NCBI GenBank assembly: GCA_040954595.2
Contig: CM082581.2
Location: 14,322,001 to 14,386,000, forward strand
Direction of reading: 5' to 3'
DNA: 64,000 nucleotides
DNA from: Balanoglossus misakiensis
Lineage: Eukaryota > Hemichordata
This document shows positions 35,839-48,300 of the stretch, in pieces. Below the pieces are notes generated by a model that worked only from the letters and a program-made list of their open reading frames with translations, was not told where the DNA came from and did not search any database. The position numbers were made by a program, and so were the translations under genes. The stretch's first letter is position 1, and each line of letters begins with the position of its first letter.

Positions 35839-38800
35839 TTACGGAAGGAGCTGCAGGGAATCCAATTCTTCATCGTCAGATTCTGTGCCATCCACTTCAC
35901 TGTAGACATGATATCCAACATCATGCGTGCCTGCATGCTTTCTTTTGTCTCCTACGATACAAAACATCAAACATTTATTTAGAAATTGTTTCATTCAAAT
36001 TTCTGGTGAATCCTTTACACTGCAAATCCTGTGTTTCACACAGCACAACAGCCAGTTTTTATTCACCATGGCAACTGGGTCAGTGGGTTGATGGGAAGGG
36101 CTTAACTTCATCCTGTTGGCTTGAACCTTTAGGGAGTGAGGGGTGGAGAAGGAGAAGAATATTGCTACAGGAGTAAACAAATACACTGCCCCTCCAGGGT
36201 TTAAGAAACTGGCCAATCCCTGAAAGCTCAACAACGCACCAATGGTAAAGCGCACATGGAGAGTGGTAAGAGAAATTCAAATGTGAAAGAAAAAAACAAT
36301 TCAACTCTACACACTTTAGTAGTGACTGTTAGTGCAGTATCATTTTTTGCTGTGCTCTTCGGCAATGCTTTTCCAGCCAGAATCTCTAGTTTGAAATTTC
36401 AGTGTACTGTGTTTGTCGTGGAGTTCCTTGAATCGCCTCTGTTCTTCCTGGTCTTCTTTCTGCAATGTGCCAGATGAGGAAAAGCATTACTTTCTTTTCA
36501 ATAAAATCCAGCATTTCACTTTCAAGTTGAAGCCACACACATACTGCCGGCTGTACTCTACAAATTCCCATGAATAATTTAAAACAGGCAAGCCTAAATG
36601 TTCTCATGACCATATGTGGCTGCATGATCATTTTTGCATGACCCCCCAAATGTAATTTGATGATTGGTTAATAGCTCACCGTATGATGCCATCTCATTAC
36701 GATGGCCCTTCCATCTTCCTCTGTCATCGGTTGAGAGTATTTCATCTGCATGTGTTTCCTTCTCTGTGGTGTCAATGCCTGTTCAATCACCAGCACTATC
36801 TTGGCCCACTGAAGGTCAATGTACACAAAGAACTTTAGCAGTCAGATTAATTTTGCAAATACTAGTACAAAGCCTGTCAAATGGCTGATATATCCCAGAG
36901 ATGTTTTGGCATATTTAAGTTTCAAAAAATGATTTGATACAATGTTTGTTTTTTAATGAAAGGGATATCACGTGTAACTGTAACACTGGCTGTATTTTCA
37001 GTATATGAAGTTAATTTTGTGAAAAATCATAAGTTGGTTATAGCATCGAACAGGTTAATCTGAAAGCGACTTTACAGTTGTCTCTACAGTCTATGACACT
37101 TGTACTCATACCTGTCGCAGCCATTCTTTCCGGGTTTCCGCTATCATGGTGTACGTGTTACCCATCATGGCGATCAACATGTTGATCAGCAACAAAGTGA
37201 CCAGAATCATGTAAATCACAAACAACAGCTGCAATGAAGAAAACAAAAGTTTTACTGTTCAGCAAAAACACAATCCACTGTCTGGCCAACTGTGAAATTC
37301 AGTGAAAGAAAATACCATTTCTATTTGGGGGCAGAACCACGGTAATCTACACCATTTCTTTAACCATATGCATCCAGAAATGAAACTGACGTACCTTGCC
37401 CATATTGGTGTGTCTGGTGTTATCAAAGGTCAAGTAGATATCACCAAATTCTCCCAGTGACATGATGAACATTCCTAAGACAGCATTGACTGGGTCACTG
37501 AATAAAGAGCTTGGTGTGCCGATGAAAACAATGTACATTGCTGAAAAGATGAGAGAAGAAAGATTGAAAGTTATGTACAGAACCTTATTAAAAGTATCTT
37601 GATATTGGTAATGGCATTGAATACCAGCAACATAAGACTCAAGAGAAATTAATCATTGTGCTTTAATATAAATTTCTCATAGGTATATCTGACCATAGTA
37701 CACACTACATGCAGACACAGAAGTTATGTGTAGAAAATGTTCTACCCAAGAGTATTGGCCATAGGTAGACTTGCCCACTCGGCACTTTTCTAATTTTTCC
37801 CTAAATAAAGATTCTTAGCTAATTCAATTGTTGTCCTAGTCACACTACCGGTATATGAATGGAATTCATACCTTGGGAAAATCCAACCAAGAACACAATG
37901 TAAATGGCAAAGAACCTCAGCAGATCTCCACGGATCATTTTGTAGATCATGACCACAAATGGTCCAACCAACTTGAATGGTCTGAAATTACGAGACAGAA
38001 AGAAACAGAGGTTATTCTTGAAGGGGGAGTTGGTTAGGTGTGCCTAACTCAAACATGTCAGTTTGTCAACAACAATGGTGGTCAGCTTTGAGTTAATCCA
38101 AGGCCAGCAAGGACAATTTTCATGCAGTATATAATAATATAGAAGTAGATTTATAAGAAATGTACATTTAACATCCACATACCTGAGAAAGAAAAGAAAA
38201 TAAGGGCAAGTCATGAGCATGGCAAGTATCACCATGATGTCTTCATACATAGGTACACACGCTGCTCGTCCTGGGATGGCTAAGATAAGGCAGATCAAAG
38301 ATACCAAGAACACCGCCTTTGCAGGAGCATTCCTCTGGTAAAGGAATTAAAAGATCATTTTGTCACAAGATTAATATTTTGACATATACAAGTTTACATA
38401 TGTAGATTAAGTCACTTTTCTGAACCATTATATCTCTGTCTAAAAATTGAAATCAAAATATACACTATGAACACCAAAGTGTTTCTGGCTTTAGCACAAC
38501 AATCCTGCATCACTGAAACACATGGTTTTGTCAATTTTGGAAGAAAAATGGCTTCTGGTGCAATTGTGTCCAAAATGCTGGTTAAACTGACAGATTATTT
38601 TTTTACTTTGACAATAGCTATATCTTGCTACTTCTACTTACTGTCTTGCAATACTGCTCCCTACTATCTAATTCCTGGCAGGTGCTACCTCCTGGGTTCT
38701 CTTCCTAAACCCTCTTGTTAACACCTAAATTACTTTCTCTATCATCTCTTCTATTTGCTTCTACTTCTTCCAGCCACTTCTTTCAGAAAACTCTTCCCTC

Positions 38801-41800
38801 TACATTTTGTTGTCATGGCTACCTCTTCCTACTAACCTTGGTTGTCATGGCTACCTCTTCCTACTAACCATGGATACCTCAAACTATTACATGTACCTCT
38901 GGTTGTCATTTCTTCTCTGAAATCTACATCAATTAATCAATTTTTCTTTGCTGAGCAAATACAGTTACTTGTGTTTTCTGCAAGGCTTTCCTAAAGAACA
39001 CAATACCAAATACATGTACAGCAAAATAAACTGTCCAACTTCAATTTGGGACTCAGATTCTGGCTACAGTTCTCTTGTAAATTGGGTATAAGCTATCATT
39101 TGTTACATTTTAAAACCAAACCTTATTTCAGAACATAGTCATAAGTTATATGATGACACTCACCAAGTTGGTTGTGAAGAAGTTTTTGACTCCAAGATAA
39201 CACAGCTCTTTGATGAAGAAAGCAAGGAAGAGAATGGCTCCAATCAGAGTTGCCACCTCAAATGCTATGCGCACCTAACAAGAGAGACAGAAGATCTTTT
39301 TGTTCTTTATCTCTTTTCAGCAGCCGGCGTTCAGTTTCTACAGTCCAAATAATGATAAATCTTAGCCCTTCCTCACTGTGCTGAACCTGCAGCATTCTTG
39401 CCGTTGGGAGCGCACTCACAAAATGGGCCCAGCATATCATTTGGGTCACATGTATACATTGAAAAACATTGTTAAAGTGGCACTTCCAATTTATGTACTG
39501 TTGGCATGTCTCGAGCCTCACCCTTATCTGCACTTTGCTTGAAGATCAAATCTCCAGCTCCAGTACTGTTGGTCAACTGAGCTAAACAGAACAATCTCAC
39601 ATAAAACATATATTGTGCAACACACCAAAATGCTGACAGAATACAGGTTTTAAGTATAGTGCTGGAACAACCTTAGCTCCCATGTCATACAAGACTGTCA
39701 GTGTGTGCTAGATGTCATGAGCCAAAAACAACAGGTCTCGCTCAGGCTGGCTTTTGAAATGTCTTGTGAAGATGGAGTTCCTGACAGATGTTGTTATTCT
39801 GACCAGATCAGTACGTATACATAAATACGATACATACCTGATCCTCTGTGGTGTGGTGGTACTGTAGATAGCAATCAGAGGATGTTGTTACATTGACAAG
39901 CTGATAACTTCCATTGACTGTGGTATTCACTTCTGTTGTTGTTGGGTAAAGGTCCTGGCAAAAAGCAAGGTTAAAAACAGCATTAGTTTGAAATATCAAA
40001 CGTGTAGTTGAACAACTTGACCTTTTAAATTGCTTTACTGCTGCACTTTGGCCACAGCAAGGTAAATCATGTTTACTGAATAAAACACAGATATGAACAA
40101 TATACACAAACACAAAAAATCCACATAAAGGCTACAGTACTTGTCCTGTTCAAAAGTTTTCTTGTATTTGCTCTTTGCTGGAAGAGTCATTGTACCAGTT
40201 TATCATCTCAAAACTTACTGTAAATTCTTTCATATATTTACCTTTCCTGGGCGCAGATAGAAAGCAATTGTCAGGATAAGAAGGTAGAGGAGGAAGTAGG
40301 CCCATCTCCGGAAGAAACGTTTCTTTCCATAGTGTTTCCACTTCTCCTTGAGGATATTGACTATCAATCCATCCATCAGATCCAGGTGTTCTGGTCCATC
40401 CTAGAGTCCGGATTGAAGGAGTCAATATTAACCATTTCACTCCCAGTTCCCTCCAACCTTACCATAGATAACAATGGGTTTGGACTGAACCATGGTGGTA
40501 AAAGGGTTAAACAACCATACCCTAATGGATGCATTTAGTATTTGAACAGGATGCACTCCACTCACGAAAAAAAAAATCTCACCTGGTTCACGATAATATG
40601 CAAAGCTGACTTGTCATTGATGTTGCCCTTTATGTCAATGCTGTCCAGGCCACTCAAGGCATACGCTGCACACGTCACATTTCCATAGATCCAGTACACC
40701 TCTCTCTCCAGCGCCAGGATGTGATCAAACATCTCCTTCCTGGCTAACTTAGCAGCCAGGTTCAAAGGTGTTAGGCCCTGTCTGTTTTTAATGCTTGGCC
40801 GGGCTCCCATAGCATACGCCACATCATACATGTTCTGTAATGCAAAGACATAGAACTATAAAGTAGCACTGCCATTTTGTAAAATATTGTTCCAGGCACG
40901 GTTACTAGAAGAAGACGGTTAGGAAACTCTATTGTTCGGAAGGTGTGAACGAGGTGTTAGCTAGGAGAGTACATGTCCGAACCGCTATGTGGGGTTGTAT
41001 TGGGGAACGTGTTAATTTTTGAACCCCTTCATCTGCCCTTTTTCGTCAGAGTACAGCGCCACTTTTTTTTTGTACGAGTTCCATATAGGCTTATGGAGTG
41101 CACGGTCATAGTCTGTTGGGCTTGCGACACTCTACCATTGTTTCTTGGGTGGTTAACTAAAAGTCCGGACTCAAATAGCGTCGAATTTTGAACCCCTAGA
41201 ATTCAACCCTGATGGTCGCATTTCTGTTTTTTTTAAATATATTTAGATATTTTACACCTTTTTGTATTGCATGGGCTATTTCGTTTATTCCAATTGGAAT
41301 ATTTCGTTGAGATTGCATACCCATTTCGATACAGTCGTTAACATTATCGATATAGCCTTTGGCGGCCATCTTGTTTGTTTTGGTTCGCATCGAATCTCTA
41401 GGGCACAGTCAAGACAAAGAATGTATGGCTTCATCATGTCCTTGAAAGTTCAAAATTGTCATAAATGTGCTGTGACTTTATAAATTATCCACTCTCTGTT
41501 CTGTTTTCCTCAAATCTGGTGGTATACGTACTGTGCGTGCAAGCAATTCCGTAAACATGAGTATGGTTTGCTTTGGATTGTAGGGGTAATGACGTCATTT
41601 TGACCGAGCGGTCAGTTATTCTGTCTGTTTATTCGTATGGCCAGGCTCGTTAGCACCTGATATCTTTCGTTTACACTAAGTGTTTACCGAGGCGAGCATC
41701 TAACAATGGAGAAAAAATAGTTTCCTAACCGTCTTCTTCTAGTAACCGTGTTCCAGGTGTGTAACCCCTTCACCCTGTTGCCCTCTTTGGAGATCCAAAT

Positions 41801-44034
41801 TTACCACACAAAAAAACATTAGATTTGGAGCAAACCATGGTGGTGGAAGGGAATATATCTTACCTTTTTATTGTGTATGACCATCATGTGTAGTACAGTG
41901 TTTCCATTCATATCCTGCTCGTTTATTGGGTTACGCGCTGAATCTTTCAGCTTCTCGGCCAGAAATTTAAGACTTTCCTCTTGTTCAAGACAGGCTGCAA
42001 AGGACAGTGGGTACTCTCCCCAGTACGTCAATCTTAGAAAATAGAACATGACATTTATCTGAGAAATACAGCTATGGTAGTATTGGAAAAAGTGTATGTC
42101 TGTTAAATAAATTTCCTCCTGTGTGTTAAAGCTGATTTTTTAAGGACATTATTTTTCTGTTCCAACTGTTAACTAACCCTTCATAATTTGTCTCCTCCGA
42201 CACTTCACTCCATTCACTGCGAGCACTTTCCCGTCGTGTGCTCTTCTGGTCCTCTGGAGTGAAGAAATTGCCACAGCATCTTTCTGTCAGCGAAGCGCCT
42301 TTCTCCACCAGAAATTTCACCATCTCTGTGTCTTCATTGACTAAGGCCATGTGGAGTGGAGATTCACCTGCAAGTAAATCGGTACGAGGCCATGAGACAG
42401 ACAACCTCAACATGTGAAATTTTGCCAAAATGCGGGTTGTGTATACATGCACTGAAACAAATTCCCACAAAACTTACCGTAATATTCTTCTCCGATGTAA
42501 ATATCATGCACCAGGTTAGGGAATGCTTCAACCAGTTTTTTGGCGAGTTCATTGTGAACTTTTGTATTCTTGAGTAGACAGATGTGAAGGATTGTTTCGC
42601 CTACCGTTCCCCGTTTGTCAATGTCCCAACACACAAACCTGGTCCCGTAATCTGTATACCAAAAAGGGGAGGTCAGGGGGATTAGATTCAAGAAGGTTAT
42701 GGATTCAATTAATTCTTATTATAGTATGGCAAAGAACATTCTAAATGTGACATTTCATGGACAAAATGGAAAGAAGCAATGGAATTAACCATGGAGTAAA
42801 GTACTAACTGAATCTGATATTCATTTTTATCATAGTTATGTTACATAGAGATGTATATCTAGATCTGATATCTACACTATAGTTAATTTAATTCAAATGC
42901 AGTTGATATGTAAAACAAATATGCTAATAGAGCTTAACACCAAATAGAGCTTTGACATCTTTTACAAGTAATTCACAAAGTAGAGAAATATTGAAATGTA
43001 CGTTCTATAACCAGTTTCATGTTTTGAGTAAACAAAGTTTAAGTAGTCATTTTAGATGATGATTTACCCCAGCAATGACAGTCCCTAGATGGATGGCTAT
43101 CTATCACCATTAATGAAGTTAGTCATTTTTCTGTGTTTTCTCTCATTTTGCCGAATGAGAATCCTCATAATTGTATGTTTTCGTTTTCATACTGCAGTCA
43201 CTGACAGAAGAGTGTCATTTTCAGCCTCATGTTTTTCCACCAGCATGTATCCAAATTTACTTATTGTATCATGTTTCAATATATGTACTTGTGTATACAT
43301 GTATACATATTTGAGAATCCTATATAACTTTATGAAAAGGTCTCATTTTGGCATTTTTGGAAAAAGGTTTTTCCATCAGAATTGGAGGAAAGAATTTAAC
43401 CAAAATAAATGTGGTCTTTCCTTCAATTCACGAGAAAAACACCTTCTTATTACAGAATACATGTACATAAAATGGAGACCTCTTTATCAAAAAAAATCTG
43501 TCTTTTGGCGGAAACGTGGTCTAGAAATAATAGCCTTTGTCAATGACTCCAATACGAAAACGAAAGTGAATACACAACGCCCCCAATCATGAACATGGCC
43601 GAAATAACAACCACTTTGCCAGTGAAATGACAGAGTACGATTACCACATTATCTCCGGGACTGACACTGCCGGGTGTTTAGAAACCTTATATACCTCGCC
43701 GCTCATTACAATCGGATTCATAACCTTTGTTATCAAACGACATGGTATTGCTGACTTTCGAATTCCGTGCTGGTGGTTTCTTTTCATTTTGGTCCATATT
43801 CTTCAGTCGTTCTTTTGCTCTCCGTTCTACCAGCTTTGAAACCGATATTTCCTTCCCGTTGCCGCCATTATATAAAAACTTGGGTACTTCGGTTTGAATT
43901 TTCGCGTCGAGTTCGTCATATTTTCCCTCGTTGACTAAGTTGACAAGATCGCCACCGCCTTTGAGATTGACAAAGCTGTAAACGTCGATGTCGGGCTCTG
44001 GTTCCGTGACGCTTTCTGCTCCTACTTCAAGCAT
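35839..44034 (-). CDS. TRPV-type cation channel (Nanchung/TRPV5-6-like)
   Basis: Fifteen exons in coding order: 43695-44034, 42478-42651, 42178-42367, 41864-42032, 40583-40834, 40242-40400, 39838-39954, 39164-39274, 38183-38334, 37872-37981, 37395-37540, 37112-37228, 36680-36808, 36408-36459, 35839-35951; 776 residues. Order: cytosolic N terminus, ankyrin repeats ([88 protein letters not shown]), linker [22 protein letters not shown]1 ([16 protein letters not shown]), an extracellular loop with sequons NTT, NGS and NVT, TM2-TM5, pore region [14 protein letters not shown]6 with [15 protein letters not shown], and a TRP box [14 protein letters not shown]. It should be a plasma-membrane Ca2+-permeable sensory channel. 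The penultimate donor (CACA|GTACAC) is weak; reading through gives an alternative end at TGA 36340. Confidence 0.92.
40428..40510. mobile_element. TTAA-flanked MITE copy in TRPV intron
   Basis: TTAACCATTTCACTCCCAG at the left and CATGGTGGTAAAAGGGTTAA at the right, reverse orientation relative to the 13687 copy (core ACCATAGATAACAATGGGTT). It is in the short intron between the exons at 40583 and 40400, so it makes up about half of that intron. Confidence 0.75.
40897..41750. mobile_element. 854-bp non-autonomous DNA transposon with 32-bp TIRs in TRPV intron
   Basis: Left end CACGGTTACTAGAAGAAGAC... (40897-40928) is mirrored exactly at 41719-41750. TTCCAGG occurs directly before the left end (40890-40896) and directly after the right end (41751-41757), a 7-bp target-site duplication. 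The interior carries no transposase-like frame, so it depends on a partner elsewhere. A related end fragment (CCACGGTTACTAGAT) occurs near 50146. Identical TIRs and an intact duplication indicate a fairly recent insertion. Confidence 0.88.
41762..41853. mobile_element. degenerate TTAA-MITE copy adjoining the 854-bp element
   Basis: AACCCCTTCACCCTGTTGCC at the left and CCATGGTGGTGGAAGGGAA at the right, minus orientation of the family at 13687. It ends about 10 bp before the ankyrin-repeat exon of TRPV at 41864, so the element lies within the splice-donor neighbourhood. Confidence 0.65.
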
Positions 44035-45351
44035 AATTAGAGGTCGTTTGTGGGCCGCTCATAAAACACGCAACGATCAGTGCATAAACAATGATCTAGA
44101 TACTAGAGTACCTCTCCATTTGGTCAGTCCAAGCTCATGTGCGTCGCCATCTTGACATCAACTGATCAGATCAATGATTTGTTGTCAGTTGTAGTCTCGG
44201 TTACCCAGCCCATCTACTTCCGGTTTCGTCTTTCCGCCAAACTGTAGGGAGTGCGTCTGGCGAGGGCTGGAGACCAGAGAAGGGATATGGGGGGGGGGCT
44301 CGAAAATCCCGCGCATGTAATTACTAGTATATTAGAAATTGGATCCGATCTTGAACAATATACTGAGGTGGAAAATTGTCACAATTAATTGTTGCCTAGC
44401 AACCATAATAAAAACTACCACAGGGAATATACATGTATGCATACTACGTAGTACACTGTCCGTGTAGCAAGTTTCGATGGAATTCAAAAGGCACCATTTA
44501 TGGATGAAAAATCGTTACAAAGTGTCGACTCCCAGTAATGGTGATATTCATGTAATTTGTTGCAAATGTCGCTCCATAAGGCTACACGATATAGATAAAC
44601 ATAGGCTAGGCCTACATGTGTCGAGATATCGTCAAAGATCACTGTACCTAAAATGTTGATCTCTTGACCCAGTAGGTCTTACTAGTAATAAGGGCTAGTA
44701 ATAAAGACTGTTCCTTTTTTTCTTTTCTTTTTCAATATGAAGCAGTTTTTGACGTAAGGCCTACAATGAAACTGCGAATCGAATTAAAACTGAGCTCTCA
44801 CTATTCTAGAATCGTGTCAGTGCTCAGCATGCTGTCCATGTTAGAATATATTCACTGCAGGTCATATTGTATTTGAGGAGAACTCGGTTGTATCCACAGA
44901 TTCTGATTTCGCACTGATTCAACTTGTAAATGCCAGTGTGGATGTGGTTGTGTCTGTGAATACAGCACTGAAATTTAATCAATTTTACATGTCGTTTGTA
45001 AAAGTGTTATTTCATGCCGATCAGGACCTGATGCGGGCACGCATGAAATATCTGGATGTGATTCTTGCCTAATAAATAGGTGTGTATATTGCAGGTAAGT
45101 GATTAGCACGCGTCTGTGCGTTTATTAGATGCCGCCACGCCTATCAGCGTATAATTGATCAGTGAGCTTATGAATAATTCATGTCGGGGGTTGCTAACAA
45201 CGTGACCCTGACAACCACCTTCCTAGAGTAAGACGAGCTCGCGTTGGCAAGTGCTACGAAAACACTTGTTCAACACATGATCCCCTGCGATTAGATTTTC
45301 GTCTAAGCCACCGCATTTCGTGGGGATTTGATAATTCGAAGTCTTTCCAAG
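44035..45351. other. divergent promoter interval between TRPV and CIMIP2
   Basis: About 1.3 kb between the start codons of two oppositely transcribed genes. It includes a G run near 44290 and CpG-bearing stretches next to both starts. Both partners are typically expressed in ciliated or ciliated sensory cells (TRPV in chordotonal and other sensory neurons, CIMIP2 in axonemes), so a shared X-box/RFX site would be plausible. I did not find an unambiguous X-box by eye. Confidence 0.35.
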
Positions 45352-48300
45352 ATGATGAACACAGACCTACCCAATTCCACAACGTGGAACGTGAACAGGC
45401 GGCGCGATTTCTGCCAACTAAAATCGGGAACGCAAGTACCCGGGTAAGTGGCGTAATGGTTGGGAACGAGCGCGCAGAAATGAACTGTGACAGAAGCTTC
45501 CGTGTTGTGACAGCCGTGACTTCGAAATAACCGTGTAAGAGACCATTATTCATTTCACCTTGTGTGTACGTTGTTTGCAGATATCGGGGATACATAGAAC
45601 AATACAAGTATCATGTTGGCGACACGTATGGTAACGCAACACACAGACTGTCAGATGTGAGTATTAGTATTATGTCATTCTTCTCAACACACGATCGACC
45701 GATATATTCCACGCCCACGTCCAGTCTACTTTGCGACAGTCAGGCTTTTACTGAAAAATTACAAATTTCGGTCAATCGGATTTAGAGTAGACGTGAATTC
45801 GAGCCAGGTAAATGGGGGCTATAGGCCTACATTGAACCATCTCATCGCATCTCAAGGATATGGGGTGATGGCATCTGCACGTTGGTTATTGGTTATGGAC
45901 GTCAACAATCGCTTATCTAAGCTCACTCAGGGAGTTATTGCCATATTAATCCGTGGAATTAGCGTCAAGGATAACCAACGAGTTTACTGAATAAATTAAT
46001 AACAGAAGTAGACGAGGTGATTTAGTCTCAGATTCCTACAGCGCGACCATGATTACAGATTATAAGTTGACACGTTCTTGTTGTTTGTGTCAAAGTAACC
46101 ATGCATGAAGAACTTGGATAGAAATTAGGTTATTTGTAACAAGATATCACATTGTAGCAAACACTTAGAATAATAGACGTTGCAAGTCAAGATGCTATTT
46201 TGTTACTGTAGTGATAGTTCATAGCCAAAGTTGATAGATTCAACGTCGTTAATGTTCAATTTATGCCCATTGCATGTCCAGATGGCAAACTGTATTGTTT
46301 GGCATTGCCCCGTTGTGTTTATCGAGGGATTAACGAAGCTGTCGCGTTGTCGCCCGCACGCCACTTTTTTGTATGTTTTGGGTGTCGCCCAGCCAGACTG
46401 CAGCGATTTTATCAAATCTGCCTTTAATCCATTTGATGATAATAAACGTTATATCGGTGTCATCTTTGGGGTTAAAGTCAAAAGGAATTCCTAAATGCAA
46501 CGTCAAGAATTGTGTCGACCGAAGCCCTATAAATTCAATGCAGAGCAGGCTGTGCTATAAACAATGCCAGGGTTCAGTAAACTGTGAACCGGCCATAGAC
46601 TTGTTTGTTTGCATGCTAAAAACATGAGGCCAACAGTGAGCATCCATGGTGTGAGTGTTTTAATAACACACTCAAGGCAACACACTCATTACCATGATTA
46701 CACAAATGACAAATGAACTACAACCACTTCCTGTGCCCAATACCTTATATGGGCATGTGTCAATATGACAGCCAATGATCAGCTTGATTGCATCAATATA
46801 GAACTCTGATATAATATTTGCATTATTGTGTGGCAGTCTTGACAACTGACTAAATTCTCTAAATTGGTTTACATTCTAAAATTTATATTTTTTTTAATCA
46901 AAATTGTTCAAAATTTGAAAGACTAAATTATTTCCAAAGTCATAATTTACAATAATTTATATAGTGATATTTCTATATAATTTGATATATTTGTGAATTT
47001 GATTTTTTCCCACAGAAGCCTGGCAGGAAGAGTCAACCAATTAGTTCTGCCTGGCCCCATAATTACTTTGAAACCAATACTAAGTATGTAGGTACAGGGT
47101 TGACCAGTTCTGAGCTGCCATCAAAGCTACCCAGGCACAGTTTACCCAAAGCAACTGGTGATAATAAACTTACAGAAAGTATGGTACCTGGATACACAGG
47201 TGAGTGTTCCCCTTTTACCACTATTTTGGTACAGTCCCATTGTTTTCCATGGTTGGACCACAGTCATGAACAGGGAAGGAGGGGGGGGGGATTGAAATGT
47301 ATGTGTTGATAAGATTAATTTACTCATACAAAGTTTTTATAGTGTAAATATTTGACAGCTATATGCATTGTGCTTTGTCATAAAAACAAAGGGCGGTTTG
47401 TACATGTACTATTTTAATTATCTGGTGATATTGATTTCTGATCGTCACTGTTTCCATGGGTTCACAGGGGCTGTTACAGTTGTTTTGAGTTCAATTGTTC
47501 ACATTGATGTATAATTGCATAATAGGGTTTGGAATATGTAGAACATTGGTCACACAGGAAAACAAATTCACATTCGGTAATGTTTAGTCAGCTGTGGGTC
47601 ATTGCTGAAATATCACTCTTTATGGTTTATGCTGCTGTTATGTCTAATGATCTTATGATATTTTAGTTTTTTTTAGTATTGCGTGTAGTTTACATACAAT
47701 GGAAGGTGTGCCTTGGGTAATTGGCCAGACTATACGGGCAAATATGTTTTACTGCTGTCTGTGGGAGGGTCATGACCTCTGTTGTTATGGCAACAGGTGA
47801 AGCCATCGATTTCTAGGTCAATGTAGTTCTTTGTGTATATGAAAGCAAATATTTACTGAACTGTTTATTGTCCTCTCACTCAGACAGAGAGAAAAAATCA
47901 ATGAGAAATTGATTGTTTGGCTTTTGTTTTTCCAATTTGTGTGTTTGCTCGTGGACTCCATTGTTGCAATGTTGTTGTGTTGAGAGTCTAAAATGGACAG
48001 TCATGTCATGGTACCACAGGCATCCATAGGACAAGCAACAAAAGTACAAGCATTGATGTTTGATGGTGGCCAGTGTTTTCTTTGTAAACCACAAAAATAC
48101 ACCTGGCATGCATTTTGTTGATTTTGCTTCAGGCTGTGTCGTCAGGGAGAATGTACACAGTTCCATGAGTGACTGCAAACATGTATGTGGTTGCTAATTG
48201 TCTGCATATATAAACACACTATTGGTTTACCATGGAGTCTACACACATTGGGTGTATAGAATGTGATTTCCTGTTGGTAAAGGTGCATGCTGGCTGTTAC

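Noticed and set aside
43089-43592. 167-codon plus-strand frame in the first TRPV intron
   Set aside because: Antisense to an intron, low-complexity and aromatic-rich as expected from AT-rich DNA; no family match.
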